Assembly (NCBI GenBank): GCA_964448135.1 | Contig: CAYUVH010000022.1 | Location: forward strand, 189,267 to 253,266 | Source of the DNA: CAYUVH01 sp964448135 | GTDB lineage: Bacteria > Verrucomicrobiota > Verrucomicrobiia > Limisphaerales > UBA8199 | Length of the DNA stretch: 64,000 bases | Reading direction: 5' to 3' | Program-made: the position numbers and the translations under genes | In this document: piece after piece, positions 16,125 through 25,179 of the stretch | Layout: every line of letters starts with the position of its first letter | Position numbering within the stretch: the stretch's first letter is position 1 | The notes under the pieces: generated by a model | The model's database searches: none | The model's input: only the letters and a program-made list of their open reading frames with translations | Told to the model about the DNA's origin: nothing

Positions 16125-17900
16125 TCATTTATCCTCAAAGAGTCCAGGCGCAATCTGCCGCGCCAGTTCCTGGCAGCGGGCCAAAATGCCCTCGGCAGAT
16201 TCGCACTGCAACGCGAAGTCCGCAAGTTCCCGCGCCTCGGGCATTTTCAGGCGGCGGATCAAAAATTTCACCGGCGACAACAACGACGGCGCGATGCTCA
16301 ACTCGTCCACACCCAATCCGAGGAGCAACGGCGCGAGCACGGGATCGCCCGCCATCTCGCCGCACACGCTTACTGGTATGTTTCGCCCATGCGCGGCGTC
16401 CACCGTGGCTTTGATGAGACGCACGATGGCGGGGTGGGTCGGCTCGTAAAGATGCGCGATCTTTTCGTTCATCCGATCCACGGCCAGCGAATACTGAATC
16501 AGATCGTTGGTGCCGATGCTGAAAAACTTCAGATGTTTTGCGAGCGAATCAGCCACGATCACCGCGGACGGGGTTTCGATCATCGCGCCCACGGCGATGT
16601 TTTCGTCGAAGGGTTTGCCTTCGCGCTTCAGTTCGGCTTTGTATTCCTCGAGCAGCGCGTTGGCCTGCCGCAATTCGTCCAGACCCGAAATCATCGGGTA
16701 CATCAGCTTGATGTTGCCGACGGCGCTGGCGCGCAGGATGGCGCGCAGGTGCGAGCGGAACAGATCACGCTCCTGCAGGCAAAACCGGATCGCGCGCCAG
16801 CCGAGAAAGGGATTCATCTCGTTGGGCACTTCGCTGTTCGGCAGGAGTTTGTCGCCGCCCAGGTCGAGCGTGCGAATCACCACCGGCATCGGCTTGAGAG
16901 TTTCGGCCACCTGGCGGTACGCGGTGTATTGCAGTTCCTCGTTCGGCAGGGTGTCGCGATTGAGGAACAAGTATTCGGTCCGGAAAAGTCCCACGCCTTC
17001 CGCGCCGCTGGTCTTCACTTCCGCGGCATCGGACGCCTGCTCGATGTTGGCCGACAGCATGACGCGCCGTCCGTCGATCGTGACGGCCGGCTGATTCTGC
17101 ACGTCGCGGAGCTTTTCCTGCAGGTTGACCTGTTTCTGCAAGAGCTGGCCGTATTGGAAAAGCGTCTGGTCGGTCGGATTGACGATGACCGTGCCGCTGA
17201 GACCATCCAGGAGAGCGTATTGCCCGGTCTCCAGGCGCGTGCTTATGTCGTGCAGGCCGACCACCGCCGGGATGCGCAACGACCTTGCCATGATGGCCGT
17301 GTGCGAAGTCTTGCTGCCGACGTCCGTCGCGAAACCGAGCACATGGTTTTTGTCCAATTGCGCCGTGTTCGACGGGGTGAGGTCGTGGCTGATGATGATG
17401 CACGGCTCCTTGAGATGGCGGAGATCCACCTCGGGGTCGCGGCCGAGCAAATTGTTCAAAACGCGCGACGTGACATCGCGGAGGTCCGCGGCGCGTTCGC
17501 GGAGATATTCATCCTGGATCGCGGCCAGGCTTGCGGCGTAGCGTTCGGCCACGACGTGGAAGGCGTGCTCGGCATTGGACTTTTTTTCGCGGATGAGACG
17601 CACCACTTCATCCAGCAGCACGCGATCTTCCAGGACGAGCAGATGGGCCTCGAAGATGCCGCTTTCCTCGGAGCCCATGGCGGCGCCGACCTTGCGCTGG
17701 ATTTCGAGCAGTTCCTGGCGGGTTTGGGCGAGGGCGCGTTCGAGGCGGTTGACCTCTTCCTCGAGGAGGGCTTCGGCGAGGATGTGTTCGGTGATGCCTG
17801 GCCGGTGGCGGCTCAATACGAGAATCCTCCCGCGGCAGACTCCGGCAGATACCGGAATGCCCCGGAAGACCTGTTCCCCCTTCGGCTGCGGTTCTGGCAT
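16125..17900 (-). CDS. ptsI: Phosphoenolpyruvate-protein phosphotransferase (enzyme I)
   Basis: A 591-residue enzyme I of the PTS. The frame extends to 18041, but the first 47 codons derive from an intergenic repeat; the ATG at 17898-17900 starting MPEPQPKGEQ is the sensible start. The phosphorylated histidine is H200 in GSKTSHTAIMARS. The PEP-binding TIM barrel has GAEGVGLFRTEYLF, the metal-ligand region VGAMIETPSAV and FSIGTNDLIQY, and the catalytic cysteine in VSVCGEMAGDP. Enzyme I passes phosphate from PEP to HPr. Neither HPr nor EII genes are in this window, so it may serve a regulatory PTS. Confidence 0.96.
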   Translation of the reverse strand: MPEPQPKGEQVFRGIPVSAGVCRGRILVLSRHRPGITEHILAEALLEEEVNRLERALAQTRQELLEIQRKVGAAMGSEESGIFEAHLLVLEDRVLLDEVVRLIREKKSNAEHAFHVVAERYAASLAAIQDEYLRERAADLRDVTSRVLNNLLGRDPEVDLRHLKEPCIIISHDLTPSNTAQLDKNHVLGFATDVGSKTSHTAIMARSLRIPAVVGLHDISTRLETGQYALLDGLSGTVIVNPTDQTLFQYGQLLQKQVNLQEKLRDVQNQPAVTIDGRRVMLSANIEQASDAAEVKTSGAEGVGLFRTEYLFLNRDTLPNEELQYTAYRQVAETLKPMPVVIRTLDLGGDKLLPNSEVPNEMNPFLGWRAIRFCLQERDLFRSHLRAILRASAVGNIKLMYPMISGLDELRQANALLEEYKAELKREGKPFDENIAVGAMIETPSAVIVADSLAKHLKFFSIGTNDLIQYSLAVDRMNEKIAHLYEPTHPAIVRLIKATVDAAHGRNIPVSVCGEMAGDPVLAPLLLGLGVDELSIAPSLLSPVKFLIRRLKMPEARELADFALQCESAEGILARCQELARQIAPGLFEDK

Positions 17901-17934
17901 CGCCCTGTTTTGTAGCGAAAGACTTCCCCCATGG

Positions 17935-18055
17935 GAAGCACCAAGTTCCAAGGACCCGCCTTCGCGCGGGCGCTTGGGCGCGGCAAGCCAGGGAAGCACC
18001 AAGAACCAAGATCCAAGAACCAGAGAAACTCCAAGCACCAAACTTCAACTTCGAT
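17935..18055. repeat. Composite ACCAAG-type intergenic repeat
   Basis: Several CACCAAGTTCCAAGGAC / CACCAAGAACCAAGATCCAAG units flank a core containing CCCGCCTTCGC and GCGCGGCAAGCCAG. The same order of parts occurs at 42468-42597, and ACCAAG units in the opposite orientation at 29171-29228. It lies between ptsI and the pseudopilin gene and creates a false N-terminal extension of ptsI. Confidence 0.6.
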
Positions 18056-18126
18056 GGGCGCGCGGGGTCAATTGGCACGCTGCCGGAAAAGAAGTCACGC
18101 TGGCTATCAACGAACAAACAAAAACC

Positions 18127-18780
18127 TCAAGGAACGACAAGGCGGTTGGTAACGCCGTCTGGAAGTTGAACTGTGAGATTGGTGCAACGGTTTACGCTGC
18201 CGTCGCCAAGGAGTGTATGCCCTTCGTATTTGTGCACTTCCCGATTCCAACCAATGGCGGTGCCGCCAACCAGCTGCACAGTTCTGGTGCCGGCAACCGG
18301 AGAGTTCGTGATATTCCTATCTCCCGAGAGGAGGCTCGATCCATTGCCGCCCTTCGCGTCAACATTGATGAAATAGCTCAGATTGTTATCAGTGATTTCC
18401 ACGCTAAAATTCGTCGCGTAGCGCCGCTTCGTATCTTCCGGGCAAAGCAGAACTTTCGGAGCATTCAATTCGTTGGATAACACCGCGAAGTGAACGTAAG
18501 CCTGGCCGCTTGCCGTCAATTGCAGAGTGCCGCCGTTCGTGGCTGATACTTCCATGGGGAAATGCCCATCGTTATCCACGGCAAAAGTCCTGAAGGCCAG
18601 CCCGATCTGCATCAATTGATTGGCGCAACTGACGGGGCTGGATCTGGCCTTCAATTTTTTGAGGTAGCCGGGCAACCACAAACCAAACAGCACCGTCAGG
18701 CAAAAAACAACGGCGAGCAGTTCTTTAAGGGTGAAAGCGCGAGTGAGTCGGTCTTTTCGAGTATTCTTTGCAATAAGCAT
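18127..18780 (-). CDS. Type II secretion/type IV pilus pseudopilin-like protein
   Basis: A 217-residue protein with a class III signal: a basic leader (KNTRKDRLTR) then AFTLKELLAVVFCLTVLFGLWLPGY. The cleavage site is A-F rather than G-F, and the glutamate at +5 is present. After the helix come NQLMQIGLAFRTFAVDNDGHFPME, a CANQ/LLCPED pair of cysteine-containing loops and, near the end, HTLLGDGSVNR, which matches the H-x-DG motif of the large planctomycete/verrucomicrobial prepilin family (related to DUF1559). It should be processed by a PilD-type peptidase, not encoded here. Substrate and pilus are unknown. Confidence 0.8.
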   Translation of the reverse strand: MLIAKNTRKDRLTRAFTLKELLAVVFCLTVLFGLWLPGYLKKLKARSSPVSCANQLMQIGLAFRTFAVDNDGHFPMEVSATNGGTLQLTASGQAYVHFAVLSNELNAPKVLLCPEDTKRRYATNFSVEITDNNLSYFINVDAKGGNGSSLLSGDRNITNSPVAGTRTVQLVGGTAIGWNREVHKYEGHTLLGDGSVNRCTNLTVQLPDGVTNRLVVP

Positions 18781-18925
18781 TTGACCAGGAATTCCAAAAG
18801 GTCAGCGCTTTTCGAACAGCCGCCTTCCCTCCAAAGATTGATAGGCCGATACGCCCGCTTTGCCAATCTTCATCACGATCCAATTTCCATTAGACAAGCC
18901 CCACTTCACGTTCCAAATTCCAACC

Positions 18926-19504
18926 ATGGTTGCTACCAATTCGACAATGCTGCCTCTCGGCACGCACGCGCCTGATTTTAGTTTGCCGGACGTGCATGGC
19001 AAAATGGTTTCCCTCGCGGACTTCAAGGGCTCGCCCGCGTTGTTCGTGGCGTTCATCTGCAATCATTGTCCGTACGTGAAACACCTTCGCGCCGGGCTCG
19101 CGCAAATTGGCCGCGATTATTTGCCGCAGGATGTCGCGGTGGTCGCGATCAGTTCGAACGATGTTCAAAACTATCCGGACGACAGTCCGGCCCACATGGC
19201 GCGCGAAGCGAAGACGGCAGGCTACCTGTTTCCATATTTGTACGACGAATCCCAGGAGGTCGCGAAAGCCTATCGCGCGGCTTGCACACCGGATTTTTAT
19301 GTGTTCGATGGCGAGCAACGCCTGGCTTATCGCGGGCAATTGGATGAGAGCCGTCCGGGAAACGGTTTGCCGGTGACGGGGAAGGATATTCGGGCGGCGT
19401 TGGATGCGATACTGGCGGGCAAGGAGGTTGCGGCGGTGCAGAAGCCGAGTATTGGGTGCAATATTAAATGGAAGCGGGGCAATGAGCCGGATTATTTTGG
19501 GTGA
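18926..19504 (+). CDS. Thioredoxin-like redoxin-family protein
   Basis: A 192-residue protein; I start it at the ATG at 18926 (MVATNSTMLPLG) because the upstream in-frame part (from 18860) looks like intergenic sequence. It has the AhpC-TSA/redoxin fold: APDFSLPDVHGK, LADFKGSPALFVAFICNHCPY with a CNHC active-site pair, then a TPDFYVFD strand and a final IGCNIKWKRGNEPDYF that is typical of this thioredoxin-like subfamily. No signal peptide, so cytosolic. It probably acts as a thiol oxidoreductase; the exact partner is unknown. Confidence 0.85.
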   Translation: MVATNSTMLPLGTHAPDFSLPDVHGKMVSLADFKGSPALFVAFICNHCPYVKHLRAGLAQIGRDYLPQDVAVVAISSNDVQNYPDDSPAHMAREAKTAGYLFPYLYDESQEVAKAYRAACTPDFYVFDGEQRLAYRGQLDESRPGNGLPVTGKDIRAALDAILAGKEVAAVQKPSIGCNIKWKRGNEPDYFG

Positions 19505-19671
19505 GGGATTACGAGGCAGAAATCTGCCCCGTGAACCCATGAACCGTTTTGGAGCAACCCCATTGCGAATTTATTTTTAAATTGCACAAACCGGCTTTTA
19601 TTGGGGTTTTCGCCGTATTTGGAGATAAGCAGAAAACCAAAGCACATTCTTTCCACCTGTCCTCTCACCCC

Positions 19672-20232
19672 ATGGACGCCGCCCCGCCCAAACCCAAACA
19701 GCGCCGCTGGCCGTGGGTGGAGGGCGTTGCGTTGATCGTCGTTAGTGTTGCGATTTGGTTGATTTTCCCATTGGACAAGATTGAGAACGGGGATGCCGGG
19801 TATAGGCGCCTGCTGCGATATCACGAAATACGCGGATCGCGGCACCGCTTCGTTAGCTCCCTGCCAAGACCTCTCCAAGAGCATTCCGAAATTTTGTGGT
19901 CCGGGGCTTATTCCCGTTATGAACGCCAATTCGATGTGCTCTGGACCAACGCTTCGATTGCAAAGGTCGAAATCGTTTTCACCAATATGCCAGGGTCTTT
20001 CAGCAACGCCGGTGCATTGCTGCCAGACGACGAAATCAAGAAGCAACTCTCTGCAATAGTGCCGGACCAGTACTACCATCCCATCTACGGCCTCCTTTCC
20101 CACCCGGCTGCGGACATTGTCTTCGTGGAAATCTTTTGCCGCACGAAAGACGTTCCCGCCTTTCAAGCTGCCCATGGAGCGTCAAACGACGTGGAGGTCT
20201 ATAAGGGGCCAGATTATGTAATGCGTCCCTGA
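19672..20232 (+). CDS. Membrane-anchored hypothetical protein
   Basis: A 186-residue protein from the ATG at 19672; the frame opens at 19549, but the upstream residues look non-coding. A basic N-terminus (PKPKQRRWPW) precedes one membrane helix (VEGVALIVVSVAIWLIFPL), then an extracytoplasmic domain with aromatic residues and VEIFCRTKDVPAFQAAHGA. I recognise no family. It stands alone, with a large gene-free region after it. Confidence 0.55.
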   Translation: MDAAPPKPKQRRWPWVEGVALIVVSVAIWLIFPLDKIENGDAGYRRLLRYHEIRGSRHRFVSSLPRPLQEHSEILWSGAYSRYERQFDVLWTNASIAKVEIVFTNMPGSFSNAGALLPDDEIKKQLSAIVPDQYYHPIYGLLSHPAADIVFVEIFCRTKDVPAFQAAHGASNDVEVYKGPDYVMRP

Positions 20233-20719
20233 TAGATGAGTGCTCACGGAGTATTGTTCAGCGTAAACATTAGTGATAACTACAGGCCACTGCGATGCAC
20301 GAAAAGGCGGTAACAGTCGGGTTGAAAGTTTTACACATGGCGAACCCAAGGTTGCTCGATGCGAGCAACCTTGGGCTGGAGGACGCAATCCCGTTGGAAT
20401 TGGGGACTTTTCTGAAATTCGCGTTAACGTGAAAGTTAGTTTGAACTGGCCACAAAACCCAGAAAACCACCCATTTCTGACGTTTTATTGCCCATTTGTC
20501 CTGGTATAAAGTAATTCGGATTAAATTAAATCTGCGGCTGTTGCTTCTGCTGGCCTCGCTGACGACGTCTCCGAGAGCCTCCCTTCGTTGCAACATAATG
20601 TCAGTTAATCGGTTGTGGGGTCTGCGCAGTGCTGCTTGGCTTCAATAGTTTAGCGAGTTTAATAGTCTTGACCCCCTTGGGAGCGATTTCTTACGCTCAA
20701 GGCTTGTTAGGCAACATTC
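20233..20719. other. Gene-free region upstream of mreB
   Basis: No coding sequence I can support in 487 bases. It holds one strong hairpin (20345-20375) and presumably the promoter of the mre-rod operon; I cannot identify a convincing -35/-10 pair. Confidence 0.55.
20345..20375. terminator. Strong 14-bp hairpin without T-run
   Basis: CCCAAGGTTGCTCG (20345-20358), loop ATG, and its exact complement (20362-20375). It lies 110 bases after the upstream gene's stop. Without a T-run it could stop transcription only weakly, or be an isolated dispersed palindrome. Confidence 0.4.
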
Positions 20720-21745
20720 ATGTTTGCGCAAGTTAAGAGCCTGTTTTCCAATGATATTGGGATAGACCTCGGGACGGCAAATTCCCTCGTGTACGTACGT
20801 GACCGCGGGATTGTTTTGCGAGAGCCCTCGGTCGTCGCCATTCAAGCAGGCACCACCAACGTTTTGGCGGTCGGCGACGAAGCCAAACGGATGCTGGGAC
20901 GCACCCCCGGAAACATCGTGGCGATCCGCCCGATGAAAGATGGCGTGATCGCGGATTTCGAGATCACAGAAGCCATGCTCCGGCACTTCATTCAGAAAGT
21001 ACACCATCGGAAGCTGATTGCTCCGCGGGTGGTGGTGGCGGTGCCTTCGGGAATCACCGAAGTGGAAAAGAGAGCAGTAAAGGACTCCGCGACTCATGCC
21101 GGTGCGCGGGAGGTCTATTTGATTGAACAACCCATGGCTTCGGCCATTGGCGTTGGTTTGCCGGTGCATGAGCCGGCGGGAAATATGATCGTGGACATCG
21201 GCGGGGGGACCTGCGAAATCGCAATTATCTCCCTAGCCGGAATCGTCTATTGCCGCAGCCTGAGGGTGGGCGGGGACGAATTCGACGAGACGATCGTTGC
21301 GCACATGAAGCGTGCCTATAACCTAATGATCGGTGAACGCACAGCGGAGGAGATCAAGATTCGCGTAGGATCGGCTTTTCCGCTGGAGCAGGAATTAACT
21401 ATGGAACTCAAGGGCAGGGATCTCAGTGCCGGTCTGCCGAAAACGCTGACCGTCCGTTCGGAGGAAATCCGGGAGGCCCTGCAAGAACCGCTTTCGAGCA
21501 TTTTGGAGTCCATCCGCATCACGCTGGAACGTTGTCCGCCCGAATTGTCAGCCGACCTGGTTGACCGCGGCATCGTGATGGCCGGCGGCGGGGCGTTGTT
21601 GCGCGGTATTGACCGGCTGGTATCCGAAGAGACGGGCCTGCCGGTGCATATCGCCGACGATCCCCTCTGTGCAGTGGCCGAGGGCACGGGCCGCGTGCTG
21701 CAAGAACTCCAATTCCTCAAGCGAGTCTCCACCAACTCCAAGTAG
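20720..21745 (+). CDS. mreB: Rod-shape-determining actin homologue MreB
   Basis: A 341-residue bacterial actin. It polymerises under the inner membrane and guides lateral peptidoglycan synthesis. Phosphate-1 motif DIGIDLGTANSLVYV at the N-terminus, phosphate-2 MIVDIGGGTCEIAIISL at about residue 157, and adenosine motif IVMAGGGALLRGIDRL near the C-terminus are all present. The short amphipathic N-terminus FAQVKSLFS can bind membrane. It heads an operon with mreC 29 bases downstream, then mreD, pbpA and rodA. No Shine-Dalgarno is obvious before the ATG. Confidence 0.97.
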   Translation: MFAQVKSLFSNDIGIDLGTANSLVYVRDRGIVLREPSVVAIQAGTTNVLAVGDEAKRMLGRTPGNIVAIRPMKDGVIADFEITEAMLRHFIQKVHHRKLIAPRVVVAVPSGITEVEKRAVKDSATHAGAREVYLIEQPMASAIGVGLPVHEPAGNMIVDIGGGTCEIAIISLAGIVYCRSLRVGGDEFDETIVAHMKRAYNLMIGERTAEEIKIRVGSAFPLEQELTMELKGRDLSAGLPKTLTVRSEEIREALQEPLSSILESIRITLERCPPELSADLVDRGIVMAGGGALLRGIDRLVSEETGLPVHIADDPLCAVAEGTGRVLQELQFLKRVSTNSK

Positions 21746-21774
21746 TTAGCTCCCACCTGTCGCACTGACAGAAC

Positions 21775-22599
21775 TTGAAACGCCCGCATTACGTTGCGCT
21801 GGGCTTGGTAGTGGTGTTGACGCTGACAATTTTGAATCTGCCGGCGGGAGCGACCACCCGCCTGAAGCTGGGCTTGAGCAGCCTGTTCCTGCCGCTTTTC
21901 GGCCTGACGGGCGCCGTCCAGCAATCCCTCGGTGGCGCCGGGGATGTCCTCACCTCCCGCTCCGAACTTCTCCGCCAGAACGAAGCTCTCCGTCGCGAAA
22001 ACCAGGAACTCCGCCGCCAGACCCAGGATTACAACACTCTCTTCGCCGAAAACGACCGCCTGCGGGCGCAGGTGGGCTGGAAGGCCCGCCAGCGTGATGC
22101 CACTCGTTACAAGCTGGCGAAGGTCGTTATTCGTGACCCGGCGAATTGGTGGCGCACGGTGCAAATCAATCTTGGCAGCCGCGATGGCATCCGTACGAAT
22201 CAGACCGTCGTCACTTCGGAAGGACTCGTCGGGCGCATCGAATCCGTCGCGCTTACCCGGTCGCAGGTTGTCCTGCTCGGTGATCCGGCCTGCAAGGTTT
22301 CCGCGCGCGTGGACAGTCCCGGCGCGAATAGCCGAGGGCGCGACACGGGCATCATCGGCGCCTCGGGGCCGCTGCAAGTGGACTATGTTGAACTGTCCAA
22401 TCTTTCGCCGAACGCGGATCTCAAGCCAGGCCAGATTGTGCGCACCAGTGGCATCGGCGGTGTTTTTCCCGAGGACATTGTAATCGGGACCATTCTCGAT
22501 TTGCGCACCGCCGAGTATGGCCTCTACCAGGTGGCGCGCGTGAAGCTGGCGGCCAAGCTCAACGCCCTTGACGAAGTCTGGGTGATCACCGGCCCATGA
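21775..22599 (+). CDS. mreC: Rod-shape-determining protein MreC
   Basis: A 274-residue protein from a TTG start. One N-terminal membrane helix (YVALGLVVVLTLTILNLPA) is followed by a coiled coil (about residues 55-95, LLRQNEALRRENQELRRQT) and the two-barrel periplasmic domain with VVIRDPANWWRTVQINLGSRDGI and GLVGRIESVALTRSQV. MreC links MreB to the PBP2-RodA synthase in the elongasome. Its stop overlaps the mreD start by four bases (22596-22599). Confidence 0.94.
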   Translation: MKRPHYVALGLVVVLTLTILNLPAGATTRLKLGLSSLFLPLFGLTGAVQQSLGGAGDVLTSRSELLRQNEALRRENQELRRQTQDYNTLFAENDRLRAQVGWKARQRDATRYKLAKVVIRDPANWWRTVQINLGSRDGIRTNQTVVTSEGLVGRIESVALTRSQVVLLGDPACKVSARVDSPGANSRGRDTGIIGASGPLQVDYVELSNLSPNADLKPGQIVRTSGIGGVFPEDIVIGTILDLRTAEYGLYQVARVKLAAKLNALDEVWVITGP

Positions 22600-23144
22600 A
22601 CCTCTTCAACACCATTTTCCTGCTGGCTGTCACGCTGCTCGCCGTGTTCTGGAGCGCGGCGTTCCAAGGCATTCGGAATATTTTTGGCGCGCAGGTGGAT
22701 CTCCTCCCGGCGCTGATTGTCTATGCCAGCCTGCGCGGCAGTCTGGGGACCGTCGCCATGGTTGCGCTCGTGGGCGGTCTCGGTTTCGATTCCCTCTCGG
22801 CCAATCCGCTCGGTGTCAGCGTGCTGCCGCTGTTTATCGTGGGCTTTCTGATTCATTCGCAACGCGAGCTCGTGCTGCGCGATCAGACGTACGCCCAGCT
22901 TGTGCTCGGCCTCGCCGCCAGCGCGATCATTCCGGTGTGCACCCTTATGTTTCTGCTTACGACCGGCCGCAACCCCTTGATCGGCTGGGGCACGCTATGG
23001 CAACTCGTCGTAATGGCCGTGGGCGGCATGCTGGCGACGCCGTGCATTTTTATTTTGTTCGACTGGCTGCGCCGTCTCTTTATGCACCAAGGCGGAATGT
23101 CGAACAGCTTCCGCCCCGATCGCGAAATCCGCCGCGGCAGATAG
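22596..23144 (+). CDS. mreD: Rod-shape-determining protein MreD
   Basis: A 182-residue polytopic protein with five or so hydrophobic helices, translationally coupled to mreC. The conserved pattern LLPALIVYASLRGSLGTVAMVALVGGLGFDSLS with later helices matches MreD, a small elongasome membrane component. Sequence conservation in this family is low, so position between mreC and pbpA is a large part of the evidence. Confidence 0.9.
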   Translation: MNLFNTIFLLAVTLLAVFWSAAFQGIRNIFGAQVDLLPALIVYASLRGSLGTVAMVALVGGLGFDSLSANPLGVSVLPLFIVGFLIHSQRELVLRDQTYAQLVLGLAASAIIPVCTLMFLLTTGRNPLIGWGTLWQLVVMAVGGMLATPCIFILFDWLRRLFMHQGGMSNSFRPDREIRRGR

Positions 23145-23151
23145 CCATGCG

Positions 23152-23185
23152 ACCTTTTAACTTTTTAACCTTTTAACTTTGTAAC
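23152..23185. repeat. AT-rich short direct repeat between mreD and pbpA
   Basis: Three ACCTTTTAACTTT-like units in a row separate mreD and pbpA. No promoter is evident; it may be a small dispersed repeat inserted inside the operon. Confidence 0.35.
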
Positions 23186-23194
23186 CAACTCCCC

Positions 23195-25177
23195 GTGCTG
23201 GTTTTTGACCAACTGAAGAAGAACGACCCCGAGCTGCGCCTCCTCGCGCTGATGGTGCTCGGCGGGTTGTTGCTTCTGCTGGCCGGGTTGTGGTGGACGC
23301 AGATCGTCTCCACCCGTGAGTACCAGGCGTCGCTGGAATTCCAGACCTTCCGCACGGTCCGCACGCCTGCCCTCCGCGGCCAGATCCTCGACGGCAGCGG
23401 CACCAACGTGCTGGCCGGAAACCGCCCCCGATATGATTTGAATCTCTACCTCGAGGACCTGCGCGGTGAATTTCAGGCGCAGTACACCCGGATGCGGCCG
23501 GTGCAATTGGTCACAAACCGTTCCCTGTTCAGCCGGCTGTTGTTCCAGCCGGCGACGGTGCGCACGCAATTCGTCCGACTGAAGAGCGACCAGTTGGAGG
23601 CCTTGAAGACGGCCGCCCGCTACTGCGCCGCCAGCAATATCGTGGCGCAGATCAGCAACTGCCTGAGCCAGCCCATCACGCTCGACGCGGCCGCCTTCAC
23701 TTCGCACTACAAGCGCCAGCTCGCGCTGCCGTTCCCGCTCCTGATTGATTTGACTCCGGCACAGGTGGCGCGTTTTGAAGAAAACTCCGCGCACATCAAG
23801 GGCGCCGAGCTCGACGTCCAGGCGATTCGCCAATATCCCAACGGTTCGGTGGCCGCCCATGTGCTAGGCCGGTTGCAAAAGGACAATGATTCCGTGGAAG
23901 GCGAGGAAGCCTTCTTTTCCTATCGGATGGATGATTACAAGGGACTCGTCGGCATCGAAGCCGGGCTCGACCGCGAATTGCGGGGCGTGGCGGGCGTGAA
24001 AAACGTGCAGGTAAACAATGTCGGCTACCGGCAGACCGAGACGCTCGTCCCGGCGGTGCCCGGCGCCAATGTGGTTCTCACGATTGACCTGGCCATTCAA
24101 CGGGTGGTGGAAACCCAATTGCAAAAGCTGAAGCTCCACGGTGCGGTCGTGGTCATGGATGCGCGAAATGGCGACATCCTCGCCATGGCGTCGAATCCAA
24201 CGTTTGATCCAAATCTCTTTGTCCCGGTGATTCCGCCGGCGGAATGGAAGCGCATCAACGACGTGGGCGCGGAAAAGAATCGCGCGACGCAGGAGAATTA
24301 TCACGCCGGTTCCATTTTCAAACCGGTGGTCGGCCTCGCCTGCCTGGAAGCCGGACTGGACCCTCTGGCTACCATTTATAATCCGGGCTACATCGTCGTG
24401 GGCAACCGGGCGACGCATGACCTGGCTGCGCCGGGATTGTATAACTTTCGGAACGCGGTCAAGCATTCGTCGAACACCTACTTCATCACGAATGGCATCC
24501 ATGTGGCCGGGATCGCCAACATCGTGAAGCTGGGTGAGCGGTTTCATTTCGGCGAGCGGATCGGTTTGCCCACGCGGCAGGAAACAGCCGGAATTTTCCC
24601 CAGCCTCAGTCGCGTTACCTCGTCGCGCTGGCGCGACGGCGACACCGCGAACTTGTGCATTGGCCAGGGGGAGATTGACGTCACGCCTTTGCAGATGGCA
24701 GTCGTCACCACCGCCATTGCCAATGGCGGGACCGTCTTCTGGCCGCGGCTCATCAAACGCATCGAGCCTGCCGATCCGTCCACCGCAAATGAACCGATTG
24801 CCTATCCGGAGGGAAAGGTGCGCAGCAATCTCAACGTCAAAGCGCGCAATTTGCAAATTCTGAAGGAAGCGATGCTGGCGGATGTGGAAGACTCCGACGG
24901 TACGGGCGCGAAGGCCGCGATCCCGGGATTTCGGATTTGCGGCAAGACGGGCACCGCCGAGGTCAAGAACGAGAGAAACGTCATGACCGGGCGGACCACG
25001 TGGTTCATCTCCTTCGCCCCGTATGAAAGCCCGCGTTACGCCATGGTGGTGATGGTCGAGGAGGCTGCCTTCGGCAGCACCTTCTGCGTGCCGATGACCC
25101 GCGATATCTACAAGGGCATCCTGGAGATCGAGAGCAAGGCCACCCAACGTCCGCCGCCGCTGGCGAGGGCGAACTGA
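23195..25177 (+). CDS. mrdA: Penicillin-binding protein 2 (elongation transpeptidase)
   Basis: A 660-residue class B PBP from a GTG start. It cross-links peptidoglycan during elongation as partner of RodA. One N-terminal membrane helix (LLALMVLGGLLLLLAGLWW) is followed by the PBP dimer domain (RGQILDGSGTNVLAGNRPRYDL) and the transpeptidase domain. All three catalytic motifs are intact: SIFK with nucleophile S373 and K376, SSN at 425-427, and KTGT at 584-587. The gene starts two codons' length before rodA's region and ends just two bases before the rodA ATG. Confidence 0.95.
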   Translation: MLVFDQLKKNDPELRLLALMVLGGLLLLLAGLWWTQIVSTREYQASLEFQTFRTVRTPALRGQILDGSGTNVLAGNRPRYDLNLYLEDLRGEFQAQYTRMRPVQLVTNRSLFSRLLFQPATVRTQFVRLKSDQLEALKTAARYCAASNIVAQISNCLSQPITLDAAAFTSHYKRQLALPFPLLIDLTPAQVARFEENSAHIKGAELDVQAIRQYPNGSVAAHVLGRLQKDNDSVEGEEAFFSYRMDDYKGLVGIEAGLDRELRGVAGVKNVQVNNVGYRQTETLVPAVPGANVVLTIDLAIQRVVETQLQKLKLHGAVVVMDARNGDILAMASNPTFDPNLFVPVIPPAEWKRINDVGAEKNRATQENYHAGSIFKPVVGLACLEAGLDPLATIYNPGYIVVGNRATHDLAAPGLYNFRNAVKHSSNTYFITNGIHVAGIANIVKLGERFHFGERIGLPTRQETAGIFPSLSRVTSSRWRDGDTANLCIGQGEIDVTPLQMAVVTTAIANGGTVFWPRLIKRIEPADPSTANEPIAYPEGKVRSNLNVKARNLQILKEAMLADVEDSDGTGAKAAIPGFRICGKTGTAEVKNERNVMTGRTTWFISFAPYESPRYAMVVMVEEAAFGSTFCVPMTRDIYKGILEIESKATQRPPPLARAN

Positions 25178-25179
25178 GC

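Noticed and set aside
16389..17915. 508-residue plus-strand frame
   Set aside because: It is antisense to ptsI, whose catalytic motifs are intact on the minus strand.
17901..18041. 47-residue N-terminal extension of enzyme I
   Set aside because: The extra codons derive from the ACCAAG-type repeat; the family start is MPEPQPKGEQ at 17900.
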